DNA of 64,000 nt, from the NCBI RefSeq assembly GCF_002097535.1, contig NZ_CP020772.1, positions 3,326,501-3,390,500 on the forward strand, written 5' to 3'. Origin of the DNA: Halobacillus mangrovi (lineage in GTDB: Bacteria; Bacillota; Bacilli; Bacillales; Halobacillaceae). Below are positions 26,279 through 34,386 of the stretch, piece by piece; the first letter of the stretch is position 1, and every line of letters starts with the position of its first letter. The translations under genes were made by a program, and so were the position numbers. The notes under the pieces were generated by a model. That model was not told where the DNA came from, searched no databases, and was given only the letters and a program-made list of their open reading frames with translations.

Positions 26279-27772
26279 TTAACTAAAGTTAATCAGAACT
26301 GCGGCGATAATAAACACACTTGCCAGTCCGAATAAGAGCAATTGAAATTTAATAATAAAAGCGAACCATTTCCCCCAGTCCAGTCGAGCTGCTCCAAGTG
26401 TACCCATTAAAGCAGCGGACGTCGGTACGATGATATTCGTAAGACCGTCTCCAAGCTGAAACGCAAGAACAGCGACTTGACGAGTAACACCTGCGATATC
26501 AGCAAGCGGAGCCATCAATGGCATTGTAAGCGCCGCCTGTCCTGACCCCGATACAACGAAAAAGTTGAAGATCGACTGAAAAACAAACATCAACCAGGCT
26601 GAGATCACTTCCGGAACACCTTCAAACAGTTGGCCAGCTGAGTGCAGGATCGTATTTAATACAGAAGCTGAAGTTGGATCATCTCCTCCTAGAATGATCA
26701 CGATACCTTTTGCCATACCAACAACTAAAGCTGCAGGAAGCAAGTCCTTCGCCCCTTGAGCAAACCCTTCAGCGATATCATTGACTTTCATATTATTTAA
26801 TCGGAATAGGACACCAATAATCCCAGCTACAAGTCCAATTGTGAAAAATTGGCTTGCTATCTCTGGGATATAATAAGCATGCTGCACGACACCCCATATA
26901 ATCCAAGCTACACCAAGCACTACTGTTAAAATAACAAGCATGTGGCCTGTCCTGAAGTTTACTTTCATATCTTTATGATCAAAGTCGTCTCTAAAATATT
27001 GGTCCGACTCGTAGGATAATGATTGGGTCGGATCTTTTCTAATTTTACTTGCATACTTCCATGTATAAAATGTACCAACAGCCGTAAACACCAGCCACAT
27101 CGCCATTCTAAATGGCGTACCGGATAGTACAGGAACATCGGATACCCCTTGAGCAATTGCTACACCGAACGGGTTCATCCATGAGGTCCCAAAACCGATC
27201 TGAGTAGCTACATAGGTAATCATGATGCCTGTAATCGCATCATAACCGAGAGCAATAACTAACGGAACTAGAATCATAGCAAAAGCAATCGCTTCTTCTC
27301 CCATTCCGAATACCGCTCCACCTAAAGAGAATAGAAAGAACATAACAGGAATGATAAGTACTTCTTTACCCTTTGTACGATCAATGACAGATAGAATTCC
27401 TTCCTCCACTGCCCTTGTCCGCATAATAATTCCAAATGCCCCTCCAATAATAAGAATGAAGGCAACGACTCCTACCGCTGAGCCCCATTTATCTCCAGAA
27501 ACCAGCCCTTCAAACACATAGTTTAGAAGACCAGCTCCTCCCCCAGGTTCAAATAGACTTGTTCCCTCTGTCGCTCCTTCTTCTGCCGTAGTAAAACTTT
27601 CTGGTATTAAAACTGTACGGGATTCTTCCGCACCCGAATGTTCATACGTCACTTCTTTTGTTTCGAACATACCTGCCGGGATCAGATAAGTTAATATAGC
27701 AGCGAATAATACGACAAAGAAAATGATGACGTACGTATGCGGCATTTGAATGCCTTTCTTTTTATCTTTCAT
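26279..27772 (-). CDS. YfcC-family transporter
   Basis: This 497-residue membrane protein has about 12 hydrophobic segments. It begins GIQMPHTYVIIFFVVLFAAILTYLIPAGMFE, the family start, and contains WGSAVGVVAFILIIGGAFGIIMRT and the C-terminal SGSGQAALTMPLMAPLADIAGVTRQ loop. YfcC proteins belong to the DcuC/ArgT-like ion transporter clan; the cargo is unproven, but a gene partner encoding isoaspartyl dipeptidase suggests a dipeptide or amino acid. ATG 27772 has GGAGGAG in front; an upstream reading extends back into the promoter and is rejected. Confidence 0.85.
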   Translation of the reverse strand: MKDKKKGIQMPHTYVIIFFVVLFAAILTYLIPAGMFETKEVTYEHSGAEESRTVLIPESFTTAEEGATEGTSLFEPGGGAGLLNYVFEGLVSGDKWGSAVGVVAFILIIGGAFGIIMRTRAVEEGILSVIDRTKGKEVLIIPVMFFLFSLGGAVFGMGEEAIAFAMILVPLVIALGYDAITGIMITYVATQIGFGTSWMNPFGVAIAQGVSDVPVLSGTPFRMAMWLVFTAVGTFYTWKYASKIRKDPTQSLSYESDQYFRDDFDHKDMKVNFRTGHMLVILTVVLGVAWIIWGVVQHAYYIPEIASQFFTIGLVAGIIGVLFRLNNMKVNDIAEGFAQGAKDLLPAALVVGMAKGIVIILGGDDPTSASVLNTILHSAGQLFEGVPEVISAWLMFVFQSIFNFFVVSGSGQAALTMPLMAPLADIAGVTRQVAVLAFQLGDGLTNIIVPTSAALMGTLGAARLDWGKWFAFIIKFQLLLFGLASVFIIAAVLINFS

Positions 27773-27812
27773 CTTACTCCTCCTATCATTTATTTCCTCA
27801 CTTTCTATTACA

Positions 27813-27828
27813 TGCAAGAAACATGCCA
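27813..27828 (-). promoter_or_regulatory. Sigma-54 promoter of the yfcC-iadA operon
   Basis: The minus strand reads TGGCATGTTTCTTGCA, a perfect fit to the -24/-12 consensus TGGCAYGnnnnTTGCW. Transcription would start near 27801, about 30 bases before the transporter ATG. A GAFTGA-containing activator is encoded divergently 110 bp away. Confidence 0.87.
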
Positions 27829-27937
27829 ATTCATAATTCTGAATATTCCGGCGTTATTTCCTTTAAAAACATAAAAAAGTTCCTATTGGGTGTTATAATT
27901 AAAACCTAAAACAAACCAAAAGGATGATGAAACGGTC

Positions 27938-29947
27938 ATGAAAAATCGATTGACTCTCATAACTGGTACCCCTGAAACAAAAGAAACGCTGCACCAGCAG
28001 CTAGAAGATATTTTAGGAGAGTACATCTTAATTAACAGCTACGCTGTAGATGAAGCGATCCCAGAACGAGTTTCAGATGAGCTCGTCATTTTTTCATCCG
28101 ATCTTATTGAAAAAGAGGCGTCTCATCTTGTATCCAATGAATGCAAACGAATGACAGCAAAAAGAACCATTAACTATCAAATGATTAACCAATTGTTTGA
28201 AATCAACAGCGGAACAAAAGTTTTGTGCGTAAATGATGCACCACAAATGGCGCAGGAAACCATAGAAACCCTAGAAAAAATAGGGATGACTCACCTTGCT
28301 TACACTCCGTACTCCCCTGGCAAAAAAGCCCCTTCCCACATCAAAACAGCTATCACACCTGGAGAAGCTAGAATCGTGCCAAAATCTATCGATCAAGTGA
28401 TAGACATCGGTGTACGGCTAATCGATATAACGACGTTAATTGCCATTCTTGAACACTTCCATCTTAAAGAAAAGCTGGGATGGACGATTTCCAATCGATA
28501 CACAGGAAAAATTATAGAATTAAGTCAAAGGCTTGCCGAAGTGAATCGTCAAACCAAGTTATTGAACCAGCATCTCCAGCAAGTGGTGGACGGAGTTAAT
28601 GATGGGGTTATGGCCATTGACCGCCACCAGCGTGTTACAGTTTTCAATCCTTTTATCGAAGAATATAGCGGATTATCTCACGTCCATGCTATTGGAAAAA
28701 CTTTGACCCAACTGTTTAAAGAACCAGAATTGCTATCCTACATGTCATCCCCTCAAGATGAAGGGAAATATTTCACGATGAACGGGTACAATTTAATGGT
28801 TTATAGGATTCAATGGAAAGAAAGCGACAACATACTTTTCATCTTTAAAAACACGGATGAAACAATAACGATGGAAAAAGCAGCAAGAAAACAACTCATG
28901 AAGACAGGCTATATGTCCAAATACAGCTTTGAAGATATTATTGGGAAAAGCCCCGAAATCCTTCATACCAAAAAAATTGCGAGTAAATTAGCCAAAACCG
29001 AGCTTCCGGTCTTAATCCAAGGAGAAAGCGGTACTGGCAAAGAGCTTTTTGCTCACTCCATCCATAATCAGTCTAATCGTGTACTCGAACCTTTTCTAGC
29101 TGTGAATTTCAGCGCTCTTCCTGAAGACCTTCTGGAAAGTGAATTGTTCGGCTATGAAGAGGGGGCCTTCACAGGAGCGAAAAAAGGCGGAAAGAAAGGT
29201 CTTTTCGAGCAAGCTGATGGAGGTACAATTTTCCTGGACGAGATTGGAGATAGCAGTTTAAAGCTTCAAGCTAGACTCTTAAGGGTCATTCAGGAAATGG
29301 AATTGCGAAAGATAGGTGGCACCAAAACGATTCCGATCAACGTTCGAATTATTGCGGCTACAAATAAAGACCTGCTCGAATTGATTGAGGATGGAAAGTT
29401 TAGAGAAGATTTATATCACAGGTTAAAAGTTCTATTTTTACCGATTCCTCCACTGCGCAAAAGAAAGATAGATATCCCCTTGCTAGTTGAACAATTTTCA
29501 ATTGAAAACAACATTCCAGAACACAAATGGGATCATGATCTGATAGAGACGTTAACGCATTTTAACTGGTACGGAAATATACGAGAACTGAAAAATACTG
29601 TCTCCTACTTGTCTATTGTAGCGGATGGCGAAAGAATTACTATTCACGACCTCCCCGGAAAAGACTATTTCCAAACAGCAAAGATCGAACCTGAGAGCAT
29701 TGTCGATCACCAATTAAATACGAAAGTGTTAACAGCAGTAAAAGAACTGAATGATTCATCCAAAAACGCGAGTCGAAAGAAAATAACCGATATTCTTTCT
29801 AATGAGGGAAGTTCTTTGACAGAACAACAGATTCGAAGAATACTGGAAAACTTGAAAAAATCAGGGTATGTAACGATCCGAAGGGGACGGTCCGGCACGC
29901 AAATTACTCGGGAAGGCGTTCAATATATACAAAGTTCGATAAACTAA
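27938..29947 (+). CDS. Sigma-54-dependent transcriptional activator
   Basis: This 669-residue regulator has an unusual N-terminal region of about 200 residues with no clear receiver domain, a PAS domain (about 215-305, DGVNDGVMAIDRHQRVTVFNP), and a sigma-54 AAA+ module with Walker A GESGTGKE (362-369), the sigma-contacting GAFTGA (409-414) and Walker B GGTIFLDEIGD (428-438). The C terminus is not a Fis-type helix-turn-helix but a winged-helix-like segment (LTEQQIRRILENLKKSGYVTIRRGRSG). It should activate the divergent yfcC-iadA operon at its sigma-54 promoter. The inducing ligand is probably sensed by the N-terminal or PAS domain. Confidence 0.88.
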   Translation: MKNRLTLITGTPETKETLHQQLEDILGEYILINSYAVDEAIPERVSDELVIFSSDLIEKEASHLVSNECKRMTAKRTINYQMINQLFEINSGTKVLCVNDAPQMAQETIETLEKIGMTHLAYTPYSPGKKAPSHIKTAITPGEARIVPKSIDQVIDIGVRLIDITTLIAILEHFHLKEKLGWTISNRYTGKIIELSQRLAEVNRQTKLLNQHLQQVVDGVNDGVMAIDRHQRVTVFNPFIEEYSGLSHVHAIGKTLTQLFKEPELLSYMSSPQDEGKYFTMNGYNLMVYRIQWKESDNILFIFKNTDETITMEKAARKQLMKTGYMSKYSFEDIIGKSPEILHTKKIASKLAKTELPVLIQGESGTGKELFAHSIHNQSNRVLEPFLAVNFSALPEDLLESELFGYEEGAFTGAKKGGKKGLFEQADGGTIFLDEIGDSSLKLQARLLRVIQEMELRKIGGTKTIPINVRIIAATNKDLLELIEDGKFREDLYHRLKVLFLPIPPLRKRKIDIPLLVEQFSIENNIPEHKWDHDLIETLTHFNWYGNIRELKNTVSYLSIVADGERITIHDLPGKDYFQTAKIEPESIVDHQLNTKVLTAVKELNDSSKNASRKKITDILSNEGSSLTEQQIRRILENLKKSGYVTIRRGRSGTQITREGVQYIQSSIN

Positions 29948-30025
29948 ATAGATTCATGCCCTGTCAGAATATAGGTCAAATGATATAATAAGAGTATCTA
30001 TTGTCGGAAAAGGAGGGAATCGACC

Positions 30026-30661
30026 ATGAAGCTTTTGGAACGAAAAATGAGCAAAACCTTCTATGAAATCTTCATGATCACCCTCGCCGGCCTCTCCATT
30101 GCGACCATTTGGCAAAAAACAGGCTATAACAGTTTCATTGTCTGGGGAACGTGGAGTATATTTTTCCTAGACTTTCTATACAGACTTTTCAAAAGCAGGA
30201 ATAAATGGGACTTTGTTAAGAAAAACCCTTTTATCGTGATTGCAGCTATTCCACTCGATGCTATATTTCAGTTTGCACGGGTAGCTCGCATCCTTCACCT
30301 TCTAAGGTTGAAGTCCATTACGAAATACTATACAATGCCGCTCATCCGTTTCTTAAAGAAACAACACCTTTTATTTGTTTCAGGTGTCACCTTCTTTTTA
30401 GTCTTTCTATTAATCATCCCTCTTAACCTTATTGAAAATGAAATTGAAACTTACAGCGATGCATGGGTAAGTGCCATCCTCTCCCTCACTTTTTTCGGCC
30501 GCTCCGGCTTTGAACCTGAAACATCAGCCGGTCATATCATCATCGTCATTTTCACCATTCTTGGAGTCATCATCCACGGCTTGATCATCAGTACAGCCTT
30601 TGACTTTTTGTTCAAATCTTCCTTTGTAAAATCCATTAAAAATAAGCTTACTAAATCCTAA
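30026..30661 (+). CDS. Voltage-sensor/ion-channel-like membrane protein with altered pore loop
   Basis: This 211-residue protein looks like a six-segment channel subunit. An S4-like segment with spaced arginines and lysines (FARVARILHLLRLKSITKYY, about residues 80-99) precedes an S5-like helix, a pore region and an S6-like helix (HIIIVIFTILGVIIHGLIIS). The place of the K+ filter (TVGYGD) is taken by SLTFFGRSGFEPETSAG, so potassium selectivity is not expected. It might be a diverged channel or a non-conducting relative. AAGGAGGG precedes the ATG. It stands alone and ends at a small terminator. Confidence 0.6.
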   Translation: MKLLERKMSKTFYEIFMITLAGLSIATIWQKTGYNSFIVWGTWSIFFLDFLYRLFKSRNKWDFVKKNPFIVIAAIPLDAIFQFARVARILHLLRLKSITKYYTMPLIRFLKKQHLLFVSGVTFFLVFLLIIPLNLIENEIETYSDAWVSAILSLTFFGRSGFEPETSAGHIIIVIFTILGVIIHGLIISTAFDFLFKSSFVKSIKNKLTKS

Positions 30662-30664
30662 GTT

Positions 30665-30692
30665 TAACCGTCCTTATGAGGGCGTTTTTTAT
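30665..30692 (+). terminator. Terminator after the channel-like gene
   Basis: CGTCCT and AGGGCG pair with one G-U and are followed by six Ts. Confidence 0.65.
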
Positions 30693-30773
30693 TTTTCTCT
30701 ACTAAACTACTAGTTTAACATTTCCATAAAAAAGGAATCGTATTCGGTAACATCATTCACAGGAGGTGTAACT

Positions 30774-30965
30774 GTGGCAGATAAAAATGAACAAAGAAAA
30801 CAAAACGACAATGAAAGTTTCAAAGAAAAATTCAAAAAAGAGCAGTTAATGGACGAAATTCCAAACGAAGATGTGAAGAAGGAAGAACGCGAACAAGAAA
30901 AAGGTGAAAAATCTAAAAATGATTCTTCTACTGAAGAGAAATATGATGAGGATCTACGACCATAA
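30774..30965 (+). CDS. Small highly charged protein
   Basis: The 63-residue product is almost entirely Glu, Lys, Asp and Asn and has no hydrophobic core, so it is probably disordered. GTG at 30774 is preceded by a perfect AGGAGGTG, showing that it is a real gene despite its size. A possible sigma-B promoter (GTTTAA at 30713, GGAATC after 15 bases) is weak. Small hydrophilic proteins of this sort in Bacillaceae are often stress- or sporulation-related, but I recognise no family. The reductase gene follows 18 bp later and may be in the same operon. Confidence 0.6.
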   Translation: MADKNEQRKQNDNESFKEKFKKEQLMDEIPNEDVKKEEREQEKGEKSKNDSSTEEKYDEDLRP

Positions 30966-30983
30966 ATAAAATGAGGTGATTGT

Positions 30984-31973
30984 ATGACATCCTTTCAAGC
31001 TTTTAAAATCACAAAGTCTGAGGATTCAATTACATCGAATATAGAAACTTTATCTCAAAAAGACCTTCCTTCCAGTGATGTACTTATCCGTGTCCATTAT
31101 TCCAGCGTAAATTATAAAGACGGAATGGTATCTCAACTTAATAACGCACTGGTAAAAGAATATCCGATCGTTCCTGGGATTGACCTTGCTGGTGAAGTCG
31201 TCTCCTCTAGAGATCCCAGGTTCAAAGAGGGAGATCGAGTTATCGCAACCAGCTACGAAATCGGTGTATCCCATTACGGCGGGTATAGTGAATATGCGAG
31301 CGTCCCGGCAGATTGGATTGTTCCTCTACCTGATGGACTAACACTAGAACAGTCCATGATTCTCGGAACCGCTGGATTCACTGCTGCCTTATCCCTACAC
31401 AAGCTGGAACAGCACGGTCTAAAACCCGAAGATGGACCAGTGCTTGTTACCGGAGCAACTGGCGGTGTCGGAAGTATGGCAGTAGCTCTTCTCGACAAAC
31501 GCGGGTACACCATAGAGGCAAGTACAGGAAGTCCTGAGCATAAAGCTTACTTAAAAGAATTAGGTGCGAATAAAGTTATCTCTCGCGAAGATGTCTATGA
31601 TAGTGAACTTAAACCATTATCCAGCCAGAAATGGGCAGCTGCTATTGACCCAGTCGGAGGAGGACAGCTCGCTTCCATCTTAGGAAAGCTTCAATACAAT
31701 GGTGCGGCGGCTGTCAGCGGTTTGACAGGCGGAACAAAAATCCCCACACAGGTTTATCCATTCATCCTCCGTGGTATTAGTCTTATTGGCATCGACTCTG
31801 TCTACTGTCCGATGGAAACAAGGAAAAAAGTATGGCACCGTTTAGCCAATGATTTGAAGATCAAGGATGCATTGGATCAAATGAAAATGACCATTACCCT
31901 TCAGGAAATTCCGGACACCTTAGAACAGATCCTTGCCGGTGAAACGCGCGGGCGTACGATTGTACAGTTATAA
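30984..31973 (+). CDS. yhfP: YhdH/YhfP-type NADPH quinone oxidoreductase
   Basis: This 329-residue medium-chain reductase lacks the zinc-binding cysteines and belongs to the YhdH/YhfP (acryloyl-CoA reductase, AcuI) group. Motifs are VNYKDGMVSQ, PGIDLAGEVVSSRDPRFKEGDRVIATSYEIG, the nucleotide motif VTGATGGVGSMAVALL and the terminal GRTIVQL. It reduces a conjugated enone or acryloyl-CoA with NADPH. Start ATG 30984 has AATGAGGTGA upstream. The link to the small charged gene in front is only positional. Confidence 0.85.
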   Translation: MTSFQAFKITKSEDSITSNIETLSQKDLPSSDVLIRVHYSSVNYKDGMVSQLNNALVKEYPIVPGIDLAGEVVSSRDPRFKEGDRVIATSYEIGVSHYGGYSEYASVPADWIVPLPDGLTLEQSMILGTAGFTAALSLHKLEQHGLKPEDGPVLVTGATGGVGSMAVALLDKRGYTIEASTGSPEHKAYLKELGANKVISREDVYDSELKPLSSQKWAAAIDPVGGGQLASILGKLQYNGAAAVSGLTGGTKIPTQVYPFILRGISLIGIDSVYCPMETRKKVWHRLANDLKIKDALDQMKMTITLQEIPDTLEQILAGETRGRTIVQL

Positions 31974-32009
31974 TTAGTATTGCGGTAGTTGGACGATCAA
32001 AACATAGAG

Positions 32010-32038
32010 TTGACAATAGCGATTGACCATACTATAAT
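32010..32038 (+). promoter_or_regulatory. Consensus sigma-A promoter for the 32-kb RNA candidate
   Basis: TTGACA (32010-32015), an exact 17-base spacer, and TATAAT (32033-32038) make a perfect vegetative promoter. AATAGCG in the spacer is mirrored by CGCTATT at 32055-32061, which could be an operator. No gene with a good ribosome binding site follows within the transcript. Confidence 0.85.
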
Positions 32039-32044
32039 AATTAA

Positions 32045-32355
32045 TTAGTGCCTTCGCTATTAAGGTAACTCGGAATATGAATTAAATAAGAAAAGAGTGA
32101 TTTGTATGAGACTGGCATTCTGCTATGTTTTGATACAACTTAATCACACTGGATCAGCTTCGGAGCTGTAAGGATGCAATAGAGGTAGGGATTGCGTCGT
32201 TTAAGTTGCCAAAAACTACCATGTAGAATTTGAACCGCGGCAAGTGGATGATTCACATAACATCCGATGCTTGTTTGTAAAAAGTAACAAGTAGAATTTC
32301 ATATTTTCCGAAATATAACCAAAAGCGAGTCGGACGACGGTCTGACTCGCTTTTT
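32045..32355 (+). ncRNA. Candidate structured non-coding RNA, about 310 nt
   Basis: The stretch runs from the expected start of a perfect promoter to a strong terminator. CAACTTAA (32136-32143) pairs with TTAAGTTG (32201-32208) and encloses two hairpins: CAGCT/AGCTG with a TCGG loop (32155-32168), and GATGCAAT/ATTGCGTC (32173-32198). This is a three-way junction. A further stem joins CAAG/CTTG and GGATG/CATCC (32241-32273). A 21-codon frame from ATG 32106 lies inside but has only a weak ribosome binding site. I match it to no known RNA family (not tmRNA, RNase P RNA, SRP RNA or T-box). It could also be a leader of the next gene, but that gene has its own promoter candidate. Confidence 0.6.
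32321..32355 (+). terminator. Intrinsic terminator of the RNA candidate
   Basis: AAAAGCGAGTC and GACTCGCTTTT form an 11-bp stem with extra inner pairing GAC/GTC, followed by TTTTT. Confidence 0.9.
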
Positions 32356-32368
32356 CCAATTTAAAGAC

Positions 32369-32394
32369 GTTTACACTCTCCGCTGCATGGTAAT
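32369..32394 (+). promoter_or_regulatory. Sigma-B-like promoter
   Basis: GTTTAC, 14 bases, GGTAAT resembles the sigma-B consensus GTTTAA-n12-14-GGGTAT. It lies 36 bp before the hypothetical gene at 32430. Confidence 0.4.
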
Positions 32395-32429
32395 ATAAGT
32401 CGTAGAAGCCATGAAGGAGGCCCCATGCT

Positions 32430-32825
32430 ATGTCACAATACTTAAATCGCATAGAACCAGAAGATGTCCGTTTTTTAATGGACCTCTCTGAGCTTAAACA
32501 ATATGTCGTTGAAATGCTTGGTGAAGCCAAAGATCTTGTTCAGATTGAGATCAGCTACGATCAATTTACAGATGCCTATGATACAGCGGTCATCAGGCCG
32601 ATGGTAAAGTTAGAGGAAATCAGTGATTTTACGGAAGAAAATCGTCATACCCTGCTTTCAACAGGTTTTTCGATTGATCGTGAGCCTTATGATAACGGGG
32701 ATTTTGCAATGGAACAAATCTTTGGTCAAGAATATACCATCGTTGATGTGAACGATGATGCTGACGGAGCTTTTTTCACGATTGAGATGCCTTACCATCA
32801 TTTTGTTAGCCAAAAAGAATCATAA
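32430..32825 (+). CDS. Conserved hypothetical protein, possibly YhcU-like
   Basis: This 131-residue soluble acidic protein (MSQYLNRIEPEDVRFLMDLSELKQYVVEMLGEA...) has a mixed helix and strand content and no recognisable motif. It might belong to the YhcU/DUF5365 group, but this is a weak recollection. GAAGGAGG stands nine bases before the ATG. The gene lies between the RNA candidate and its own terminator (32841-32874), so it is monocistronic, perhaps under a sigma-B-like promoter and so part of a stress response. The function is unknown. Confidence 0.6.
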   Translation: MSQYLNRIEPEDVRFLMDLSELKQYVVEMLGEAKDLVQIEISYDQFTDAYDTAVIRPMVKLEEISDFTEENRHTLLSTGFSIDREPYDNGDFAMEQIFGQEYTIVDVNDDADGAFFTIEMPYHHFVSQKES

Positions 32826-32840
32826 GAATGAATTTGTAAG

Positions 32841-32874
32841 CCCGATATTCCAACGAATGGAATACCGGGTTTTA
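32841..32874 (+). terminator. Terminator after the hypothetical gene
   Basis: CCCGATATTCC pairs with GGAATACCGGG (one mismatch), followed by TTTTA. Confidence 0.75.
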
Positions 32875-33001
32875 TTTTGGAAAACTTATTTGAATAAAGC
32901 CGTTAAGTTTAGCCATAAAAAAAGTTTTGCTTTGACATTTACTTGACACACTACTCCTATACGATCTTCTTGTAAGATCAAATCACAGGAGGTAGTTTTA
33001 A

Positions 33002-33616
33002 ATGAAAAACGTGTTCTCAAAAAAAGTTTTGACCGGTGCCATTGTGGCGTCAATAGCGATTCCGACGATTGTCTCAGCATCCACATCTGTTGAGCCTCTA
33101 GAAGAAAACATGGAAAATCAGGCCACGATTGAAAATGAGATGCATGATATCCTTTCCCAATTCAAAAGTGGAGAACTCTCTGAAGACGAGGTCATAGAAA
33201 AGATTTGTGAAATGAAGCCAAAAGGCCACCACCCGCCTTTCCAGGAATTAGATGAGGAAACAAGGCAAAAGCTTGACGAAATTAAGGGGCAAGTAGAAGC
33301 TGGAGAAATTACTGAGGATGAAGCGAAAGAAAAGATGGACGAGCTTGGAGTTGAACTTCCTGAACATCCCAGTGGACAGTTTTTCGATAACCTAACAGAT
33401 GAACAAAAAGCAAAAGTTGAAGAAATCCGCAAACAGATAGAAGCCGGAGAGATGACAAAAGAAGAAGCAAAAGAACAATTTGAGGAGATGGGCATTGATA
33501 TTCCTCATCATAGAAGAGGGCATCATTTTAGAAGCAATCACTCAGACATTTCAAAGTCCCCTTCCACTGAAGAGGAAAGTAAGCAAACCGAGGCCACTGA
33601 TACCTCAAGCTTATAA
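33002..33616 (+). CDS. Secreted helical-repeat protein next to a two-component system
   Basis: The 204-residue protein has a signal peptide (VLTGAIVASIAIPTIVSASTS, cleavage likely after about residue 26). The mature part holds three related helix-turn-helix units: ILSQFKSGELSEDEVIEKI, IKGQVEAGEITEDEAKEKM and IRKQIEAGEMTKEEAKEQF. Each is followed by a linker with proline and histidine (KGHHPP, LPEHP, IPHHRRGHH). The units resemble SHOCT or DUF2680 motifs. One cysteine lies in unit 1. It probably acts at the cell surface, perhaps binding metal through the histidines. The response regulator and kinase genes follow, so it may be a sensor accessory or a target. An inverted repeat GATCTT/AAGATC (32963-32979) lies just before AGGAGG. 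Confidence 0.65.
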   Translation: MKNVFSKKVLTGAIVASIAIPTIVSASTSVEPLEENMENQATIENEMHDILSQFKSGELSEDEVIEKICEMKPKGHHPPFQELDEETRQKLDEIKGQVEAGEITEDEAKEKMDELGVELPEHPSGQFFDNLTDEQKAKVEEIRKQIEAGEMTKEEAKEQFEEMGIDIPHHRRGHHFRSNHSDISKSPSTEEESKQTEATDTSSL

Positions 33617-33696
33617 TTTCTCAGAACCGCTATACTTCAAGTGTAGCGGTTCTTTTGATCATCGGTTTATAATGGATATTAAAGGAGTTTATGAAC

Positions 33697-34386
33697 ATGA
33701 AGAGTATATTAATTGTAGAAGATGAACCTACAATTTCAAGAGTGTTGGCTGCTTACATGAAGAAAAATAATTATGATGTATTCCAGGCTTTTACTGGGGC
33801 AGAGGCTCTTCAGTCTTTTGCAAGCCATAAACCAGACCTTGTATTATTAGACGTCATGCTGCCAGATCTTGATGGATGGTCTGTCCTTTCCACCATCCGT
33901 GAAAAGAGTACTTGTCCAGTTATTATGCTGACCGCCCTGGGAGAAGTTGACTATCGGTTGAAAGGATTTGATACGGGAGCTGACGATTACATAACGAAGC
34001 CTTTTGTTGCTGAAGAAGTCGTAGCAAGAGTTAAAGCGATTATAAGGCGGCCACAAAATATATTGGAAGAAAACCAGCTTAAATATGGTTCGCTTCATTT
34101 CAACCTTGACTCAAACCAAGTTTTTTGTAACGGTGAACCACTGGACTTGACCCCTAGAGATCGCTCTCTGTTATTTTTTCTCGCCCGGCATCCAAACCAA
34201 ACCTTTTCCAGAGATCAGCTTCTCAATCATGTTTGGGGGATAGATTATGAAGGAAGCGACCGTGCCGTCGATTTATCTATTAAACGAATAAGAAGAACTT
34301 TACGGCCATGGGCTAATGATAAGCACTCGATTAAAACTTACCGAGGATTGGGGTATCAATTTAGTTTTGAAAACAAAGGATCGTAA
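33697..34386 (+). CDS. OmpR-family response regulator
   Basis: This 229-residue regulator has a receiver domain (IVEDEPTISRVLAAYM; phosphorylated Asp in LVLLDVMLPD, about residue 52; Lys in YITKPF) and a winged-helix DNA-binding domain (LTPRDRSLLFFLARHPNQTFSRDQLLNHVWG...DRAVDLSIKRIRRTL). It is phosphorylated by the histidine kinase encoded by the overlapping next gene. The ATG at 33697 gives a nine-base spacing to AAAGGAG; the ATG two codons earlier is too close. The secreted repeat protein upstream is probably a target or partner. Confidence 0.9.
   Translation: MKSILIVEDEPTISRVLAAYMKKNNYDVFQAFTGAEALQSFASHKPDLVLLDVMLPDLDGWSVLSTIREKSTCPVIMLTALGEVDYRLKGFDTGADDYITKPFVAEEVVARVKAIIRRPQNILEENQLKYGSLHFNLDSNQVFCNGEPLDLTPRDRSLLFFLARHPNQTFSRDQLLNHVWGIDYEGSDRAVDLSIKRIRRTLRPWANDKHSIKTYRGLGYQFSFENKGS

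Noticed and set aside
27938..29947. NtrC-type response regulator
   Set aside because: The N-terminal region lacks the acidic pocket and phosphorylated Asp context of a receiver domain, and no partner kinase lies nearby.
33118..33495. Long antisense frame (serine-rich) within the secreted repeat gene
   Set aside because: It is the mirror of Glu/Lys-rich codons of the real gene and has no ribosome binding site.
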